Source: Hysterangium stoloniferum (taxonomy: Eukaryota; Basidiomycota; Agaricomycetes; Hysterangiales; Hysterangiaceae). Taken from it: a DNA stretch of 64,000 nucleotides. Location of the stretch: contig WHVD01000039.1 of assembly GCA_015178975.1 (NCBI GenBank), positions 62,001 through 126,000 of the forward strand, written 5' to 3'. Under the pieces are notes generated by a model. It was not told the DNA's origin and searched no databases. It saw only the letters and a list, made by a program, of their open reading frames with translations. Position numbers and translations under genes: made by a program. Position 1 is the first letter of the stretch; every line of letters begins with the position of its first letter. Shown one piece after another: positions 33,110-45,570 of the stretch.

Positions 33110-34540
33110 TTGTGCCCGCTTTCCAAAAACAATTCCGGCACTTGAATTGCCAGGGCTTTCAATGGGCGCTGAGTTTATTCACGTCATTTGGTCGGGATTA
33201 CCGCTTTAGAATTGGCGCAACAGACTAAACTGGATATCTTCAGGGAAGAAATGCCATGAGGCATTGCATTTAAGGGAAGTCAGGTCCCAACGGCACACGG
33301 ATCTCCCCTTTTGCCGAGTTAAGCGACAATGTGTAATCCACGCGGAGACTTTGTATCTCCCAATTAAGACACTGCAAGTTGTTTGCGCGGATGTCAATAA
33401 CATCAGTTTTTGACAGTCTCGAAACTACTTATGATACCCATGAACATCGAGCTGACCAGTGTACCCGAGTCCCAAGTATAATCATAAAATCATCACAGTT
33501 GATTCCACAACGACATAGCGGTACGTCTGCAAATCTCCTGAGATCTGCAAGAGATCAGAAATCACGCCCCAAGTCTCCATCCGACGTGCCATGCATCCAA
33601 GTGCCCCTTCCCCTCGGTCCTGGAGGTACCAGATTGTGAGAGTATACCTTATATGTTGTCAGCGCATTGACAATAACCTTTCAGTATTTGGTGTATTATT
33701 TGACAACTTGGAGAGAGCTATAGTAAATAGTTTGTATGGTTGTGTGGTTGAAACAACCTAATGTGCACTAATGATACTAGCAATCCGGCGTTGGATCGCA
33801 TATCTTATGTAGTACTCTAACTGGTTTGAATCGATGTTTTTTGAAAGTCTCACGACTGTTCTGGTAATAGAAATGGGGCTGGTACTTAGTAAGCCACTGG
33901 CACATGATGGGCGGAAAAGATGCTTCCTGTACTGCCACTTTGACAGAAGATATCAAGGTAGATTGGACATAGAGGGCCAGACATTAGGTGTCTCGGTAAG
34001 TAATAAATATCTGTATTCCAGGTGGCCCTCAAATGTCATATCGCTTGAGGTACACGTGTTACGCGGGTCATACTTTTCCAACATGGCCCCACCATAATGT
34101 CGTTTGTGTATAACCTCTTGCAGACTCCACCATAGTTGCTTTAAAAGAACAGTTTCACTTCATGTGTTGAATTTGGCTGAACCAAATTGGTTCAGTGAAT
34201 ACTAAAGGAAGTGGAAAATCCTTATGACTCAGTAGTTAACACAACTCAAAAACTGAATAGACGTATCCCAACTCTCCCCCATAGTATAAATGACTAACAG
34301 AACAACTTCGAATGACTTCTTAACCCACTCATTATGAGTTGGTTCTTGCTTCACACGTGGCGTCCGCCATGACATATACGCGTCTCGGGCTTAGCAATAG
34401 TCTGCACTAGCAAAAACAAACCAGGCATCAATACTCTTCGTACTCTAAAGGAATGTTCACCTATCGGGGAAAGACTATCCGCTGTTTCCAAAACTTTCAT
34501 AAGCAGCCAAAGTATTTCCTTTGATCTCCCATTCTGATGA
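33110..34540. other. Intergenic, edge of the host island
   Basis: No supported gene. A near-perfect palindrome TGAACCAAATTGGTTCA lies at about 34178. Sequence becomes repeat-like after about 34300. Confidence 0.4.
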
Positions 34541-34603
34541 ATGAGTAGTGGGCCTCAATTCGTGACCAAAGCACCTGGGAAGGCTTTACCATTGGTAAGT
34601 CCT

Positions 34604-35800
34604 CTATTGGTGCATCAGTCTTGTGCAAAATTGGAACATGAAGAGTCTCGAGGTTCTAACTCTCATGTCCAAGGCCTTTTCTATCATCAAAACCATCATC
34701 TGATTTCTGTCCCCCAGTTCCCAAGCCTTTATCGCAGTCCCAATCATTTGAGCTATTGGATGACTCGTTGGAGGGTCCGCTTGGGGGAGTAAATGGGCTA
34801 GGATGGATAGGCAATGGATGGCAAGATTCATCAGGACACTGTGAATCTTGACCTGAGGCTTGTTCCAGGATGGGTGCAATTTGGTGTGATGTCCTGACCT
34901 GTTGCTCCATCTTGATCCTGTAGAGAAAATGGTGTGCTTAGCGCAGAGCATCAATAGGGGTGTTATCCACCTGCAGAATCAAGGGATGACCAGAGGATGA
35001 TGGGGAATGGGCATCAGAGGAACTTCTGATATTGGATGTGGCAAAGTCTGTCATAGAAACAGAGGGTGAGGGCACTTGTTTGGGCGCATTGAACTCGTTG
35101 AGCAATTCTGCCATCATCTTGTTATCTCTCTCCAGGTTGCACATCAGTCTTGCCTGGAGATTAAGGTAGGTGAAGGACACTGGCAATGCTCTTCCAACAT
35201 TCGAATGTTCATGAAATTTGTATTGACCTTAGGAATGGTATGACCATTTCTGAGCAATGCATGCAAGATTTGCAACATGTCGTCGTGTACACTGAGCAAG
35301 TCGATGAGTGTAACGAACAAATCTGTCCTGATGGCTCTCATTCCTTTCTTTCCAGGGATGGTTATGCTTTCTGACCATTCATGGATTGTGGCCATTAAGC
35401 TGTCAAGAGTTCCAGACTGGTCAAACAAAGTCCAAGTGGATATGATGCCATGGTACCTTCACAGCCAGATGGCTATTCTCGTAGGCATGGACAGGTACCT
35501 CATCTTGTAATCCTTCATGGCAGCGATGACCTTATCCCTTGAAACTCGAGAAGTGTAGTAAGAGTCCCACTTCACATTCACAGGCTCTGAATAAAGTAGT
35601 TGGCTATGATGTTGGAGCATAACTTGTCTCGGCAGGAAGACCAGGGTATCCTTCATGAAAGTGCAAGCATTTTGCCTTTCCAAGGGACTCAACTGCTTAA
35701 AGGTTGAGTTACCTTCCATTTGACCAGATTCGCAATGCTCAGCATACAAGGAGTTCTAGACAGTGTTTTGCAAGGTCGCAAATGTTGAAACCCTTATGGC
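34604..35800 (-). pseudogene. Unknown multi-exon gene, probably transposon-related, broken
   Basis: Several adjoining minus-strand stretches look coding (CESGQMEGNSTFKQLSPLER; VKWDSYYTSRVSRDKV; IHEWSESITIPGKKGMRAI; QARLMCNLERDNKMMAELL), with a likely 56-nt intron near 34918-34973 (GTGGAT...ACAG). A stop lies between the first two blocks (near 35459). The protein family is not recognised. Its upstream side is interrupted by the MITE at 35808. It could be the accessory gene of a transposon or a degraded host gene. Confidence 0.4.
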
Positions 35801-35807
35801 TATGTAG

Positions 35808-36483
35808 GGAGGATATCTGAAAACTATTAAGTATACCAAATTCTAATATAACTCTAAAGGTCATTTAAACATCTGGGATGTGATTCAAACATAATTTGGT
35901 TTTTAAAACTTTCAGAAAGTTTTAAACTCTCTTGTACATTACAAACTAAAGAATCTTTCCAGACATGAGTAGACAATGAAAAAAATTAGTAGTTTGAAAC
36001 ACTAATACTTTTAAAAAATAGATACCTTTAGATAGTCCATTCCATGCATATGTATATCATTGGTACCTCTAAATACATATGTATTACTTCAGAATGGATC
36101 TGTCAATCTGAACAGATTTCTATTTGATTCAACATACCCAGAATATATAGGTGGTTCCACTTAATAAAGAAGGCCATAGGATGAAAAATCTCCAATAACA
36201 TCTCATGTATTTTACTAGGAAATAACTACAGTTTAGCTTTTAAAAAACAAATTGCCAATGAAAGTATTAGGAAGTATTTACATAACTTGGAAAACCATAT
36301 ACAATAGGTTTTATTAATTGACTCTGAATTGTTTAGGATGTAATATGGAGAATTGTTTCTTATGGTTGGTGGTTAACAATATAATACTCTCAGAGGATAT
36401 ATCAATATTTAAAGATGGAGTTTTGTAGCAATATTGCTTTTATTAGTAAACATTTGATATTATAATGATTATGGACAACCTCC
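35808..36483 (+). mobile_element. AT-rich MITE-like element, copy 1 (short form)
   Basis: Ends GGAGGATATC and GACAACCTCC (about 10-bp imperfect inverted repeat), flanked by TAG/TAG (35805-35807, 36484-36486). The second half (36008-36483) matches 61398-61869 closely. The block 35858-36006 is present in copy 2 in the opposite direction. No coding capacity. Three-base duplications are typical of PIF/Harbinger-type elements, but the class is not proven. Confidence 0.7.
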
Positions 36484-36486
36484 TAG

Positions 36487-36753
36487 CTGGATTTAGAATT
36501 TGATAGTTGAATAAAAAAGATTTTCTTCATAGGGAAAGAATGGTCTGGCCCAGATCACCACTGTGAAGAGTCATGTAAGTTTGGACTGTTCTATATACAA
36601 AGTATATTGACCTTTTCAGTGCAATATTAGAGAGAGCGAGAGAGAGAGAGCACAAGATGATGCAGGAGTCGACAAGTGTGATGGATCGAATGGAGGCTTC
36701 AACTGTTACAGTTTGAGGCCAGAAGTGTTAGTCAGCTCAGATAATGCTACCTA
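36487..36753. other. Unassigned repeat-like DNA
   Basis: No gene. Contains a short GA microsatellite (about 36630-36650). Confidence 0.4.
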
Positions 36754-37725
36754 TGTGATAGCTGACACGTTACCCTGATCACCACTCACTGTAGACCTAG
36801 TTTATGTCTTACGAGTGGTGGTGCTTGAGTAAAAAGTGTGTCTATCCTTATTTGGTACTGAGTGTGCCCACAAGTATACACAGGGCTTCGAACTAATGAA
36901 ATGAAAGAAGTATTTGTTATGACCAGAAATCCTGCCAGACTCCGGGCACTACAGTAACTCATACGCACCCACGCCCTATACACACCCATTGTCAGTTCAC
37001 CAGAATTCCCACCGGACTCCATACGTCAGACTTGTCTACATTCGACTTCGTTACATTGTGTTTCAGTCACCGGAATACCCACCAGACTCCGTCCCTGTCT
37101 ATGTCCGACCTCGTCCTATGCGTCAGTCACCAGACCCCGCTCATAAAACCCATCATCCCTCTAACAGAGCCCCGTTCCCATTTTAGTCAAATGACCTGTC
37201 ACGATTCAGACTCCACTCTATTCCATCCCTTCCTAACACCAAATTTGGTATTTACTATTCCCATTTTATGTTTTGCTAGTTTCGTTTCATTATTACTGGA
37301 TTTGGTATGTCATTCATTCCATGGTCTATTTAGTCTGGCAGATGTTGTACATACAATCCAGTCAGAAAATCAGCTTAGATTCCTCCCAGTAATCTAATAC
37401 ATTTTCCGCTCTAAACTCCTACTTGAATCACACTGCTCATGCTAGTCGGAGCCCATGGGCTCCAGCGCATCTATCTCTCTTACCTATCTCAACTCACAAC
37501 CTCTCGACCCACGACCTCCGACCCCTCAACCCACAAACCCTGCCTGGACTCCCTGGGATTCCCGTCCGCCTGACTGAAATTGGACAACATGATCTTGCAA
37601 GGGTGCAGCCTATAAGCTGAAGCCAAGTCCTACCAGATATTCCACGGGTTTCTCTGGAAACCCGCCATGTACATACCCTAACAGTATTTTACTGTAGTGA
37701 AACTGATAAAAGCATACTCCTCACA
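36754..37725 (+). mobile_element. Family E LTR-like repeat interrupted by a gypsy A solo LTR
   Basis: Starts TGTGATAGCTGACACG and ends TCCTCACA, so TGTGA/TCACA are inverted termini. The part up to 36914 plus 37689-37725 (about 200 bp) matches window positions 1-221. The gypsy LTR 36915-37683 sits inside. Flanking bases (ACCTA, CCAAG) do not match, so it is not a clean solo LTR. Confidence 0.55.
36915..37683 (+). mobile_element. Solo LTR of gypsy A, copy 3
   Basis: 769 bp, TGTTATGACC...CCCTAACA, with identical duplications GTATT at 36910-36914 and 37684-37688. The repeat at positions 100-200 is the matching empty site, which confirms the insertion. It carries the AACACCAAATTTGGT palindrome (slightly decayed) and the LTR core at about 37605. 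Confidence 0.92.
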
Positions 37726-37980
37726 CCAAGGGAGGTCATACCAAGTACTAGAATTACAATTTTTAATATACACTTACAAAATTGTCCCAATGAGTTACTA
37801 TATTAAATTGCATATATCTCAATGAATATTGATGGGAATTACATAATTATTTTTTTGTGGTATAACCATAATCAAACACTATTGATACACCAACACTTTG
37901 TTTATATCTGTTGATGCTCTCAAGTTATTCATCAAACAATCAAAAAGTGTAAAACATTGGGACAATTTTGTGAGTCACTG
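37726..37980 (+). mobile_element. Tc1/mariner 3' end fragment, family Tc1-3
   Basis: Begins in the last codons of a transposase (the AAGGGAGGTCATACC... tail encodes GGHTKY-like residues) and ends with a terminal region: inner core ACAAAATTGTCCCAATG (about 37788) and outer core in reverse, CATTGGGACAATTTTGTGAG, then TCACTG at 37980. Same layout as Tc1-1 and Tc1-2 but a different core. The rest of the element is missing. Confidence 0.75.
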
Positions 37981-38021
37981 CAGAGTCAGACCTCCCGACA
38001 AGTACAATATCTATTGTCAGC

Positions 38022-38846
38022 CGTTACGACCCACAATCCCACCAGACTCCGGGCACTAACCCGTATGCCCCCACGTGCTACAAGCACCAATTGTCTGTTT
38101 ATAGGATTTCCTGCCCGGACTCCGTATGTCAAGACTCGTTACGTTCGACCTCATTACGACACATGTCAGTCACCGGACTTCCCCTGGACTCCGTCTCTGT
38201 CTATGTCCGTCTTTATCCCACGCATCAGTCACTGGACCCCGCTTAGAATCCTGTCACCACTCTAATCGAGCCCCGTTCCCATTTTAGTCAAATGACCTGT
38301 CACGATTTAGGACTCCGCTCCCGCTCCGTTTCCCGTTATGGGTTATGCTTTGTCACGATTCGGACTCCACTCCGTTCCATTCCGTTCCTAACACCAAACT
38401 TGGTGTTTATTATTCCCGTTTTATGTTTTGTTAGTTTCGTTTCATCATTACTGGATTTGGTATGTCATTCACTCCACGGTCTATATAAACTGGCAGATGT
38501 TGTACATACAATCCAGTCAGAAAATTAGCTTAGATTCCCCCCAGTAATCTAATAACATTTTCCGCTCTAAAACCTTACTTGATTCACACTGCTTGCACTA
38601 GTCGGAGCCCATGGGCTCCGGCGCATCTATCTCTCTCAACTATCTCGACTCACGACCTACGACCTACGACTCACGACCTACGACCTACGACCCACGAACC
38701 CCGCCCGGACTCCCCGGGACTCCCATCCGCCTGTTCGAAATTGGACAACACGATCTAGCGAGGGCACAGCCTATAAGCTGAAGCCAAGTCCTACTGGATA
38801 TCCCACAGGTTTCTCTGGAGACCCACCCTGTGTGTGTATTCTAACA
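38022..38846 (+). mobile_element. Solo LTR of gypsy A, copy 5
   Basis: 825 bp, ending ATTCTAACA, with duplications TCAGC at 38017-38021 and 38847-38851. The first base is C where other copies have T. It keeps an intact CGG-ACT-CCG site (38116-38124) and the core at about 38767. Confidence 0.9.
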
Positions 38847-39079
38847 TCAGCCCCCCAATTAACTCATTTCCCATCCTCGGCCCTCTGACTAGAGCATTCC
38901 CCCTCTTCCCAGCTTAGATCTTAACACTCAATAGTAGAGCAGCCAATTCACTTCACTATGTTGAGTTTCCAGAATTTTTCACATGGAATTTAAAAAACAG
39001 AAGATGGAATACAAGGAAAAGGGGACCTGCCATTGGATGTATTCATCCTGCACCCTCAAGTGGCCCAAGGTTCTTCTTA

Positions 39080-40373
39080 CAGTGAGGGGACAAAACCCTT
39101 CCAATGATTTTTAGTTGTGCAAGGATTCTTGAATAACTCAAGAATTACTGTAGATACAGACCTGAAATTTGGTGTTGGCTAGGTCTATATGTTATCTATA
39201 TGCCCTTGAAATATTATGATGTAAGCATTAGTATTTCCCATACTATAAATAAAATAATAACAAAATCACATTGGAAGGGTTTTGTTCCAGTCACATGATT
39301 AGCACAATTATTGATTATCTGCAAATAAGGTTTTGTTTAATCATGTGACCTGTCAAAATTAGATGCTGTTCACTTTCTAGTTCAATAACATTCCCACAAC
39401 TCAACATTCTACACTATGAAAGCTCTTACTAGCCACATTCTCACTTGCTCAATAAGGGCAAGTCTGCTTCTCAGATCTCTGCAATCACTGGCAGAGGTCT
39501 GTCTACTATATCCAGAATTTGCTTTACCCATTTCCCATCACTTGCCAAAGCACCTGGTGGCTATCCATGCAAGCTTTCTCCCTCAGATATTCATTATTCC
39601 ATCCAACAAATCAGTTCTCAGAAGGCAGAACATGCCACTGAGGTCACCAAATCCTTCAAAATATGACTGGAGAATCCATTTCAGTGAAGACTGTTCATAG
39701 AGCACTCAAGAAGGCTGGAATGAGGGCTTGGTGAAGAGAAAAAGGCCTTTACTCACTAAGAGGCATAGGAAGGCAAGGATGGACTTTGGATGGTTGGAAG
39801 AGGGTTATTTGGTCAGATGAGACAAAAATCAATTGTTTGGGGTCAGATGGGAGGAAGTGGGTGTGGAAAAGGGCAGAAGAGGGGCTCAGTGATAAGGTGG
39901 TTGAGGGTACAGTCAAGTTTGGAGGAGGAAATCTGATGTTGTAGGGCTGTATGTTGTGGGAAGGACCGGGATATTCCACCAAGACTGATGGAAGGATGGA
40001 TGCTGACCTTTATGTTAGCATTCTGGAAGATGAACATCAAGCAACCATGGAGTATTATGGCAAGAAAACAGAAGATGTGGTCTTTCAGCAAGACAATGAC
40101 CCCAAACAGAAGAGCAAGAAGGCCACCAATTGGTTTAAAGACAGTGGATTTGTGGTCATAGTATGGCCACCTCAGTCTGCTGACCTTAATCCAATTGAAC
40201 ACCTCTGGTATTACCTCAAAAAGAAGCTAGGAGAGTATGGAGTGGCACCCAAGAGTATTCATGAGTTGTGGGAGAGGGTTCAGTTCAGATCTGTACATAT
40301 CTACAGTGGTTCTTGAGTTATTCAAGAATCTTTGCACAACTAAAAATCATTGGAAGGGTTTTGTCCCTCACTG
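39080..40373 (+). mobile_element. Tc1/mariner element, family Tc1-2, copy inside the Helitron
   Basis: Both ends are present: CAGTGAGGGGACAAAACCC at 39080 and the complement ending CCCTCACTG at 40373, with TA on each side. Removing the element and one TA leaves the Helitron frame reading RFFLCTFLTVVKGA, so the insertion is precise. The transposase (39445 to about 40300) has frameshifts, a loss of about 27 bp near 39787, and a 3' deletion between two TTCAG repeats near 40285 that removed the C-terminus and inner repeat. Catalytic segments WSDETKIN, QQDNDPK and LNPIEHLW remain. Non-autonomous now. Confidence 0.9.
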
Positions 40374-42084
40374 TATGTACTTTTCTCACAGTTGTCAAGG
40401 GGGCAACTTCTTTTGAAGATCTCAGGACCTATGAAGGACAGATCTATCCTTCATTCCAAGCAGCCTGCATGGTACATGGTCTACTTGAAGATGATAAAGA
40501 ATGGAAGTTGTGTCTTCAAGAGGCAAAGGCTATGCAGACTGGATTTCAATTACGGAGACTGTTTGCTACTATTCTCAGCCAATGCTTTCCTTCCAATCCA
40601 GCTGCACTCTGGCATAAACTTAGAGTAGACATTTGTGATGACTTGAAATACATTCTTCAGACACATCTTCATCAGCCAAACCCATCTGATGAGACAGTCC
40701 ATGACTTTGGTCTCTTTAAGCTTGATGAAATTCTTTGTACAAGTGGGAAACCATTTAGAGTACTACCCTCATATGCCTTATATAGTGCCACGGGAAGAGA
40801 GAGTGGGAAATCAATTCATTAAGGAACAAAGGGCTTATGACCAGGCAAACTGAGCAAATGAAAGCAGATATAAATATTGAAAAGTTAGATGAGGGACAGA
40901 GGGTTGTATACAATGAAATCATGGATGCTGTCATTGCAAGGTATGAAACTGGAGTAGATGGAAAGCTTTTCTTTTTGAATGGACTTGGGGGTACTGGAAA
41001 ATCATTTGTTTAGATACTTTGGCATATGCCTGCCGAGGCAAAAGACTAATTGCTTTGTGTTGCCTCCTCTGGCATTGCTTCATTTATTCTGAGTGGTGGG
41101 TGGACATCTCATAGAATGTTTCAAATTCCCCTTGAGGTTGATGAGAAATCCATCTGTATAATGAAGAAAGGTTCAGATAAGGCCAATCTGATGAAAGAGG
41201 TCAGCCTTATTATTTGGAATGAGGTTCCAATGCAGAATCACTTTGCCTGTGAGACAGTAGATCAGAGCCTTAGAGATATTCTTAACAAGGATATTTCTTT
41301 TGGAGGCATTGCAGTAGCATGGGGTGGTGACTTTCAACAACAGACATTGTCTGTCATTCTTAAAGGTTCAAAAGAAGATATAATTGGTGCATGTATCTCA
41401 CAGTCTCACCTTTGGAACAATGTCAAGATTCTATTTTTGACTGAGAATATGCATATAGATCCTACTGATCAAGAGAGTGCTATTTTTTCTCAGTGGCTTT
41501 TGGATATTGGACATGGAAAGGACATGCCTCTCAATAATATGTTTAAAGTCCCTGAACACATGCTATATGGACCAACAGTGGATAATGTAGTCTCAACTAT
41601 TTATCCAAACATATATGATCCTGAGGTCTTACAGATGAGCTTTTCTTGGAGTGGACCATTCTCTGTCCTTGAAATTCAGATGTAGATCAAATCAACAATA
41701 TGCTCTTTAAAGAATTTCTAGGGATTCAGCAGACCTACTACAGTGCAGACAGTGTCAAAGATGGAGTCAATGAGACATCATATCCTCCTGAGTACTTAAA
41801 CTCAATCAACTTTGGAAGATTGTTACCAAGTAAATTGCATTTGAAACCTGGAGTGCCATTAATGCTTCTTTGAAACTTGGATCCAAAACAAGGACTCTGT
41901 AATGGAACAAGACTGCAGTTAATACAAGTGACTCACAGAGTACATCAAGTAAAGATCATTGTAGGACCTTCAGCAGGAGAGCTGGCATTCATCCCTCAAA
42001 TAACAATTATGCCAACTACCAAAAAAGTGCCATTTGAACTCCATTGTCAGCAGTTTCCAGTCAGCGTAGCATTTTCTATGACTA

Positions 42085-42259
42085 CAGTAGACTCCCTCCT
42101 AACCATACCTCAGATAACCCATACTCTCTAATAATGCATACAATTCCGGAGTAACCAAGTTGCTATGTGGGTTTTAATACCTTCCTAATAACCCATACTT
42201 CCTCATAACACATACTTCTGGGCCTATCCTGAGGGCATGTGTTATCAGGGAGTTGACTG
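42085..42259 (+). mobile_element. Pogo/Tigger-like MITE, 175 bp
   Basis: Ends CAGTAGACTCCCT and AGGGAGTTGACTG are inverted repeats (13 bp, two mismatches) and are flanked by TA/TA (42083-42084, 42260-42261). Removing it and one TA restores Helitron codons [13 protein letters not shown]. Non-coding. The CAGT...CTCCC end resembles pogo-type terminal repeats; the family call is tentative, the insertion is not. Confidence 0.8.
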
Positions 42260-42759
42260 TATCAATAAGTCACAGGGTCAATCTTTAAAATTAGTTGGTT
42301 TGGATCTGCATACTCCTGTGTTCTCACATGGAGTTTTATGTTGGTGTTTCAAGAGGGACAAATTGGGGAAGAGTGAAAATCCTACTCCATGACACTGATA
42401 TGATTGCAAATGTAGTGTTTAAGGATGTTATTATTGATCCATGAGTAAGTATTCAGCAAGGTTCCAAAAGGAGACTGACTTATGTTTTTTTGGTTCAGTG
42501 AATTTACAAAAGTATATAATGGATATAATATTCTGAATAATGTAACTTTAATCACTTTGAAAATAAGTCTCTAAATGAGAATAAATGGGAAGCTGGAATG
42601 TACAGAAGCCCTCAATATGATATGGTCACAGATGGTAATACAAAACTTATGTGATAAAGTATTTAAGAATATTATTCCAACAGATATGACTGCTGATGTA
42701 GTGTTTAAAGACATTATTATTGATCCACGAGGTCACAAAGTGACCAAGTAAAGTTGTGG

Positions 42760-45450
42760 AGTGGTACCATGGTGGGGGCTTGCCTCCCATGGAGGCTGTG
42801 CATAATCTGTAAGAGTTGAGTTGTCCTGTCCATTTAAGGAAGTTTGAATAATTAACTAAATATTATGTACATATTTCACAATCCTGCAATAAAAAAATTA
42901 AAATGGCTATTGGTTAGAACCAAGATTGAGAGGGCAGGTGGCAGGTGGAAACACAGGCAGGGAATTGGTGCACAGTCTAGATTGGAGGTAAGATAATAAA
43001 TGTTATAAGAAGATGGAGGTGGCTCCAGTTCAGGAGGGAGTGGTGTGTAGAAAAGCTTGGATGTGGGATGATGGGATGAAGAGGGTAAGGGTAGGATGAG
43101 TAAGGGAAATTTTCCTTTTTGGTGGATATTGCAACAACTGGTGTTGACAAGCCTTTCCCAGAAGCTTTGAGATCGATCCTCTTACCACTGGACACTTATT
43201 TCTTCTCAGTTCATAATTGATTCACATTTTCTATGGCTATCTTCTTTTCTTCTAATGCTGCTGCCAATTTTAATTCAAGATTAGTGACCTCCTTGGTATG
43301 TGATCAGCCCTCATTCAATACATAGTACATGATGTTTACACACTGTGTCACATGGATCACACATTTTGTTGTGATTTATTTATTTGTAAGCACTCACTGA
43401 GGTTAACAGATCAGGTGAGGGTTATCCATGTGAATGTGGGTGGTCATGCACATCATGTGCATGTAACATGACTCAACTCTTACTGAACATAGTATCAAGT
43501 GCCAAAGTACCACTGGTGCCCCCCACTATGACATTCCCAAAATGGTAGTGATTACAAATATGATGGGATAATTGATAAGATTTGTCTCTGTTGGAATGTA
43601 CATCATAGACAAGAAGACCACATCTATTTTTAGGACAACAAAGGAATCACATCACTTGACCAACTTCCCTTTGTTGCACTTTTCTTTGTTCTGCTGCCTA
43701 TTGTTCTAACTATCTCATTGTTCTACCAAAGATATATAAGCAGTAGATAATAGTTTACTTTACCGCAGTCTGTTATACTTCTTATACAAGACTGAGGTAA
43801 GCTTTCTTTTAGTATACATGGTATGCTTTATTCATGTATTTTATAGATGTTTTAGGTACTTAACATAGTCCGTTATACTTCTTATACAAGACTGAGATGT
43901 TTTAGGGTCTTGATTTTTTACAGTCTCAAGTGTTCCATCCAAGCCATTACTCCACTAAGCCAGATGCTTGACTATTCAAGTCAATTATGGGCACTATCAG
44001 TGGGTCATAGCACTTTTGAGATGATAGGCAATGGTTTCAGGGAGGTTGGGGAAGCAAGAAAATATGAAACTCTCAAAGAGCTTGGAAGGACATAGATAGA
44101 TACATGTATAGCATAGAGAACACAAAGAGTTGGACTAGAGGCCTCCCCTCCTCTTATCTGCATCCCCCCCAGGAATGTGTTCCTTCATTTTCATTTTCAT
44201 CCACACTTCTGGCTCGATAGTCACACATTAACTGAGAGCCCAGCTGAACACCAACATCCCACCTTCTTCATTATCTTCTTCTAGCTCATGCTTGCCTGAT
44301 GTATCATCCTACAATGGAACAGGGGCAAAGTTCTAGATGACAATGGTGCAGGTGTAACACTACATCGGGGATCGATTTCTGGCATCTGGCAAGGAAAGCA
44401 GCATATGTTCATGTTGCAATGATGTAAGTGATGGTTCTCTTGGGGCCAAGCTAGGAAATCTATAAATTGTTAACATTGGAATGACAGATGGAGCATGTGC
44501 ACCCGCCATCAGCCGTGGCCAAGGTTCTACTACCATACAGAGGCACCATTTGTAAAATCTTGAAATTCTAATGTGACTTTCATGGCCATCTTGGGCTTCT
44601 CTTTTTCAATGTTCTCTCTGTTGACATTGAAACCTTGGGGATGAAACAAAGCTTGATTCTGAGGAGAGGATCTTCACCCAGCATTGTTTATTCTTCTCTG
44701 ATGATATTCACCACTACATACATTTCATTTGGTCATTGCTATCTACTTGATACCTCACAGTTCTGGATCGATGGCAGTGTCAAGGTTCATGCTCTGAGTC
44801 ATTAGCAACTTCATTTGTAGGGTCTTCTATCTCAACTGAAGCCTTCTCTGTTGTATGCCTTTGCACAATTGTTGCAGTAGCCTTTTCACCTTTTTTTGCC
44901 CTTGCACATTTCCATTTATTGGAGTTACTGGGGGCTATCAACTCGGACTGTTGAGAATCTGATTGTACTGGCCTGGGTGTTGAGACAGGGGTGAAATTGC
45001 AAGTCTATGAAAATATTAACAGCCACAAGCTGGTACAGGATGTATGAACCACCTTTATGAGTACTGCGTGGGGCTCATTCTTCTAGAAAAAGAAGGAGAA
45101 TCAATAAGTACCTGTGAAATTTACAAGTTGGAAGTAGAGTAGGAAGCATTTCAGGGGACACCCACCTCCTCTGCTGCTGACTGAGACAGGTGCCCTGTTA
45201 GCTGTGGAAGATCCTTGCTCCTTGCTCCTCCTTGAGCTTGGGTCCTATCATGGAATGAGGTGAGTATGAACATACACTACACTGTGGACAAGAAGTTACA
45301 CAGGGCACAGATCATCGAGCACACGTTGTAGGGTGTCTATAGTATGTGAAAATGTAAGGTTGTGGTATCAGCCTCACTCAGTCAGTAACGGACAGGACAG
45401 AATTATCGTGTTTTGTTGTTCTTCTCCTTCATACATGTGTTTTTTCTAAC
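42760..45450. other. Repeat-like DNA, coding-like remnants, no firm gene
   Basis: Short minus-strand coding-like text exists at about 44770-45020 (NSNKWKCARAKKGEKATATIVQRHT), but I could not place it in a family. Includes the copia-like LTR at 43589. Confidence 0.35.
43589..43915 (+). repeat. Copia-like LTR remnant
   Basis: Starts TGTTGGAATGTAC and contains TATATAAGCAG (about 43733) followed by CAGTCTGTTATA and ACAAGACTGAGGTAAG, repeated again at about 43870. A similar phrase (CAGTCTGTTATATAATATG...GACTGAGG) is in the copia LTR remnant at 17770. The right boundary is uncertain. Confidence 0.4.
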
Positions 45451-45570
45451 TGCTATATAGGAATTGGAACCCTTGATCTAGATCCACCAGGAGGGGTGTA
45501 CAGAGAAAGTGATCTTGATTGAGTCTCATCTCGAGTTGGCTGGGTCAGGGGAATAATCGGAATGCAGTTG

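Larger units (their letters stand above)
38950..42750 (+). mobile_element. Helitron helicase region, broken, with two insertions
   Basis: The translation follows the Helitron Pif1-like helicase: IHPAPSSGPRFFL, then (after the Tc1 insertion) LTVVKGATSFEDLRT, GLLEDDKEWKLCLQEA and LFATILSQCFP. Next are the P-loop LNGLGGTGKSF (about 40978-41010), motif II LIIWNEVPMQ (41205-41235), WGGDFQQ (about 41320), and [11 protein letters not shown] (about 42262). Motif II has Asn where the catalytic Asp is expected, and a stop follows the P-loop. The C-terminal phrase VVFKDVIIDP occurs twice (about 42410, 42700). The Rep/HUH part and the ends (5' TC, 3' hairpin-CTRR) were not found. Helitrons move by rolling-circle replication; this copy is dead. 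Confidence 0.85.

Noticed and set aside
33834-34097. 87-aa frame starting MFFESLTTVLVIEMG
   Set aside because: Hydrophobic start by chance; no homology pattern and no flanking gene signals.
36754-37725. Family E as a clean solo LTR
   Set aside because: Termini look right, but the flanking five bases do not match, so recombination or truncation cannot be excluded.
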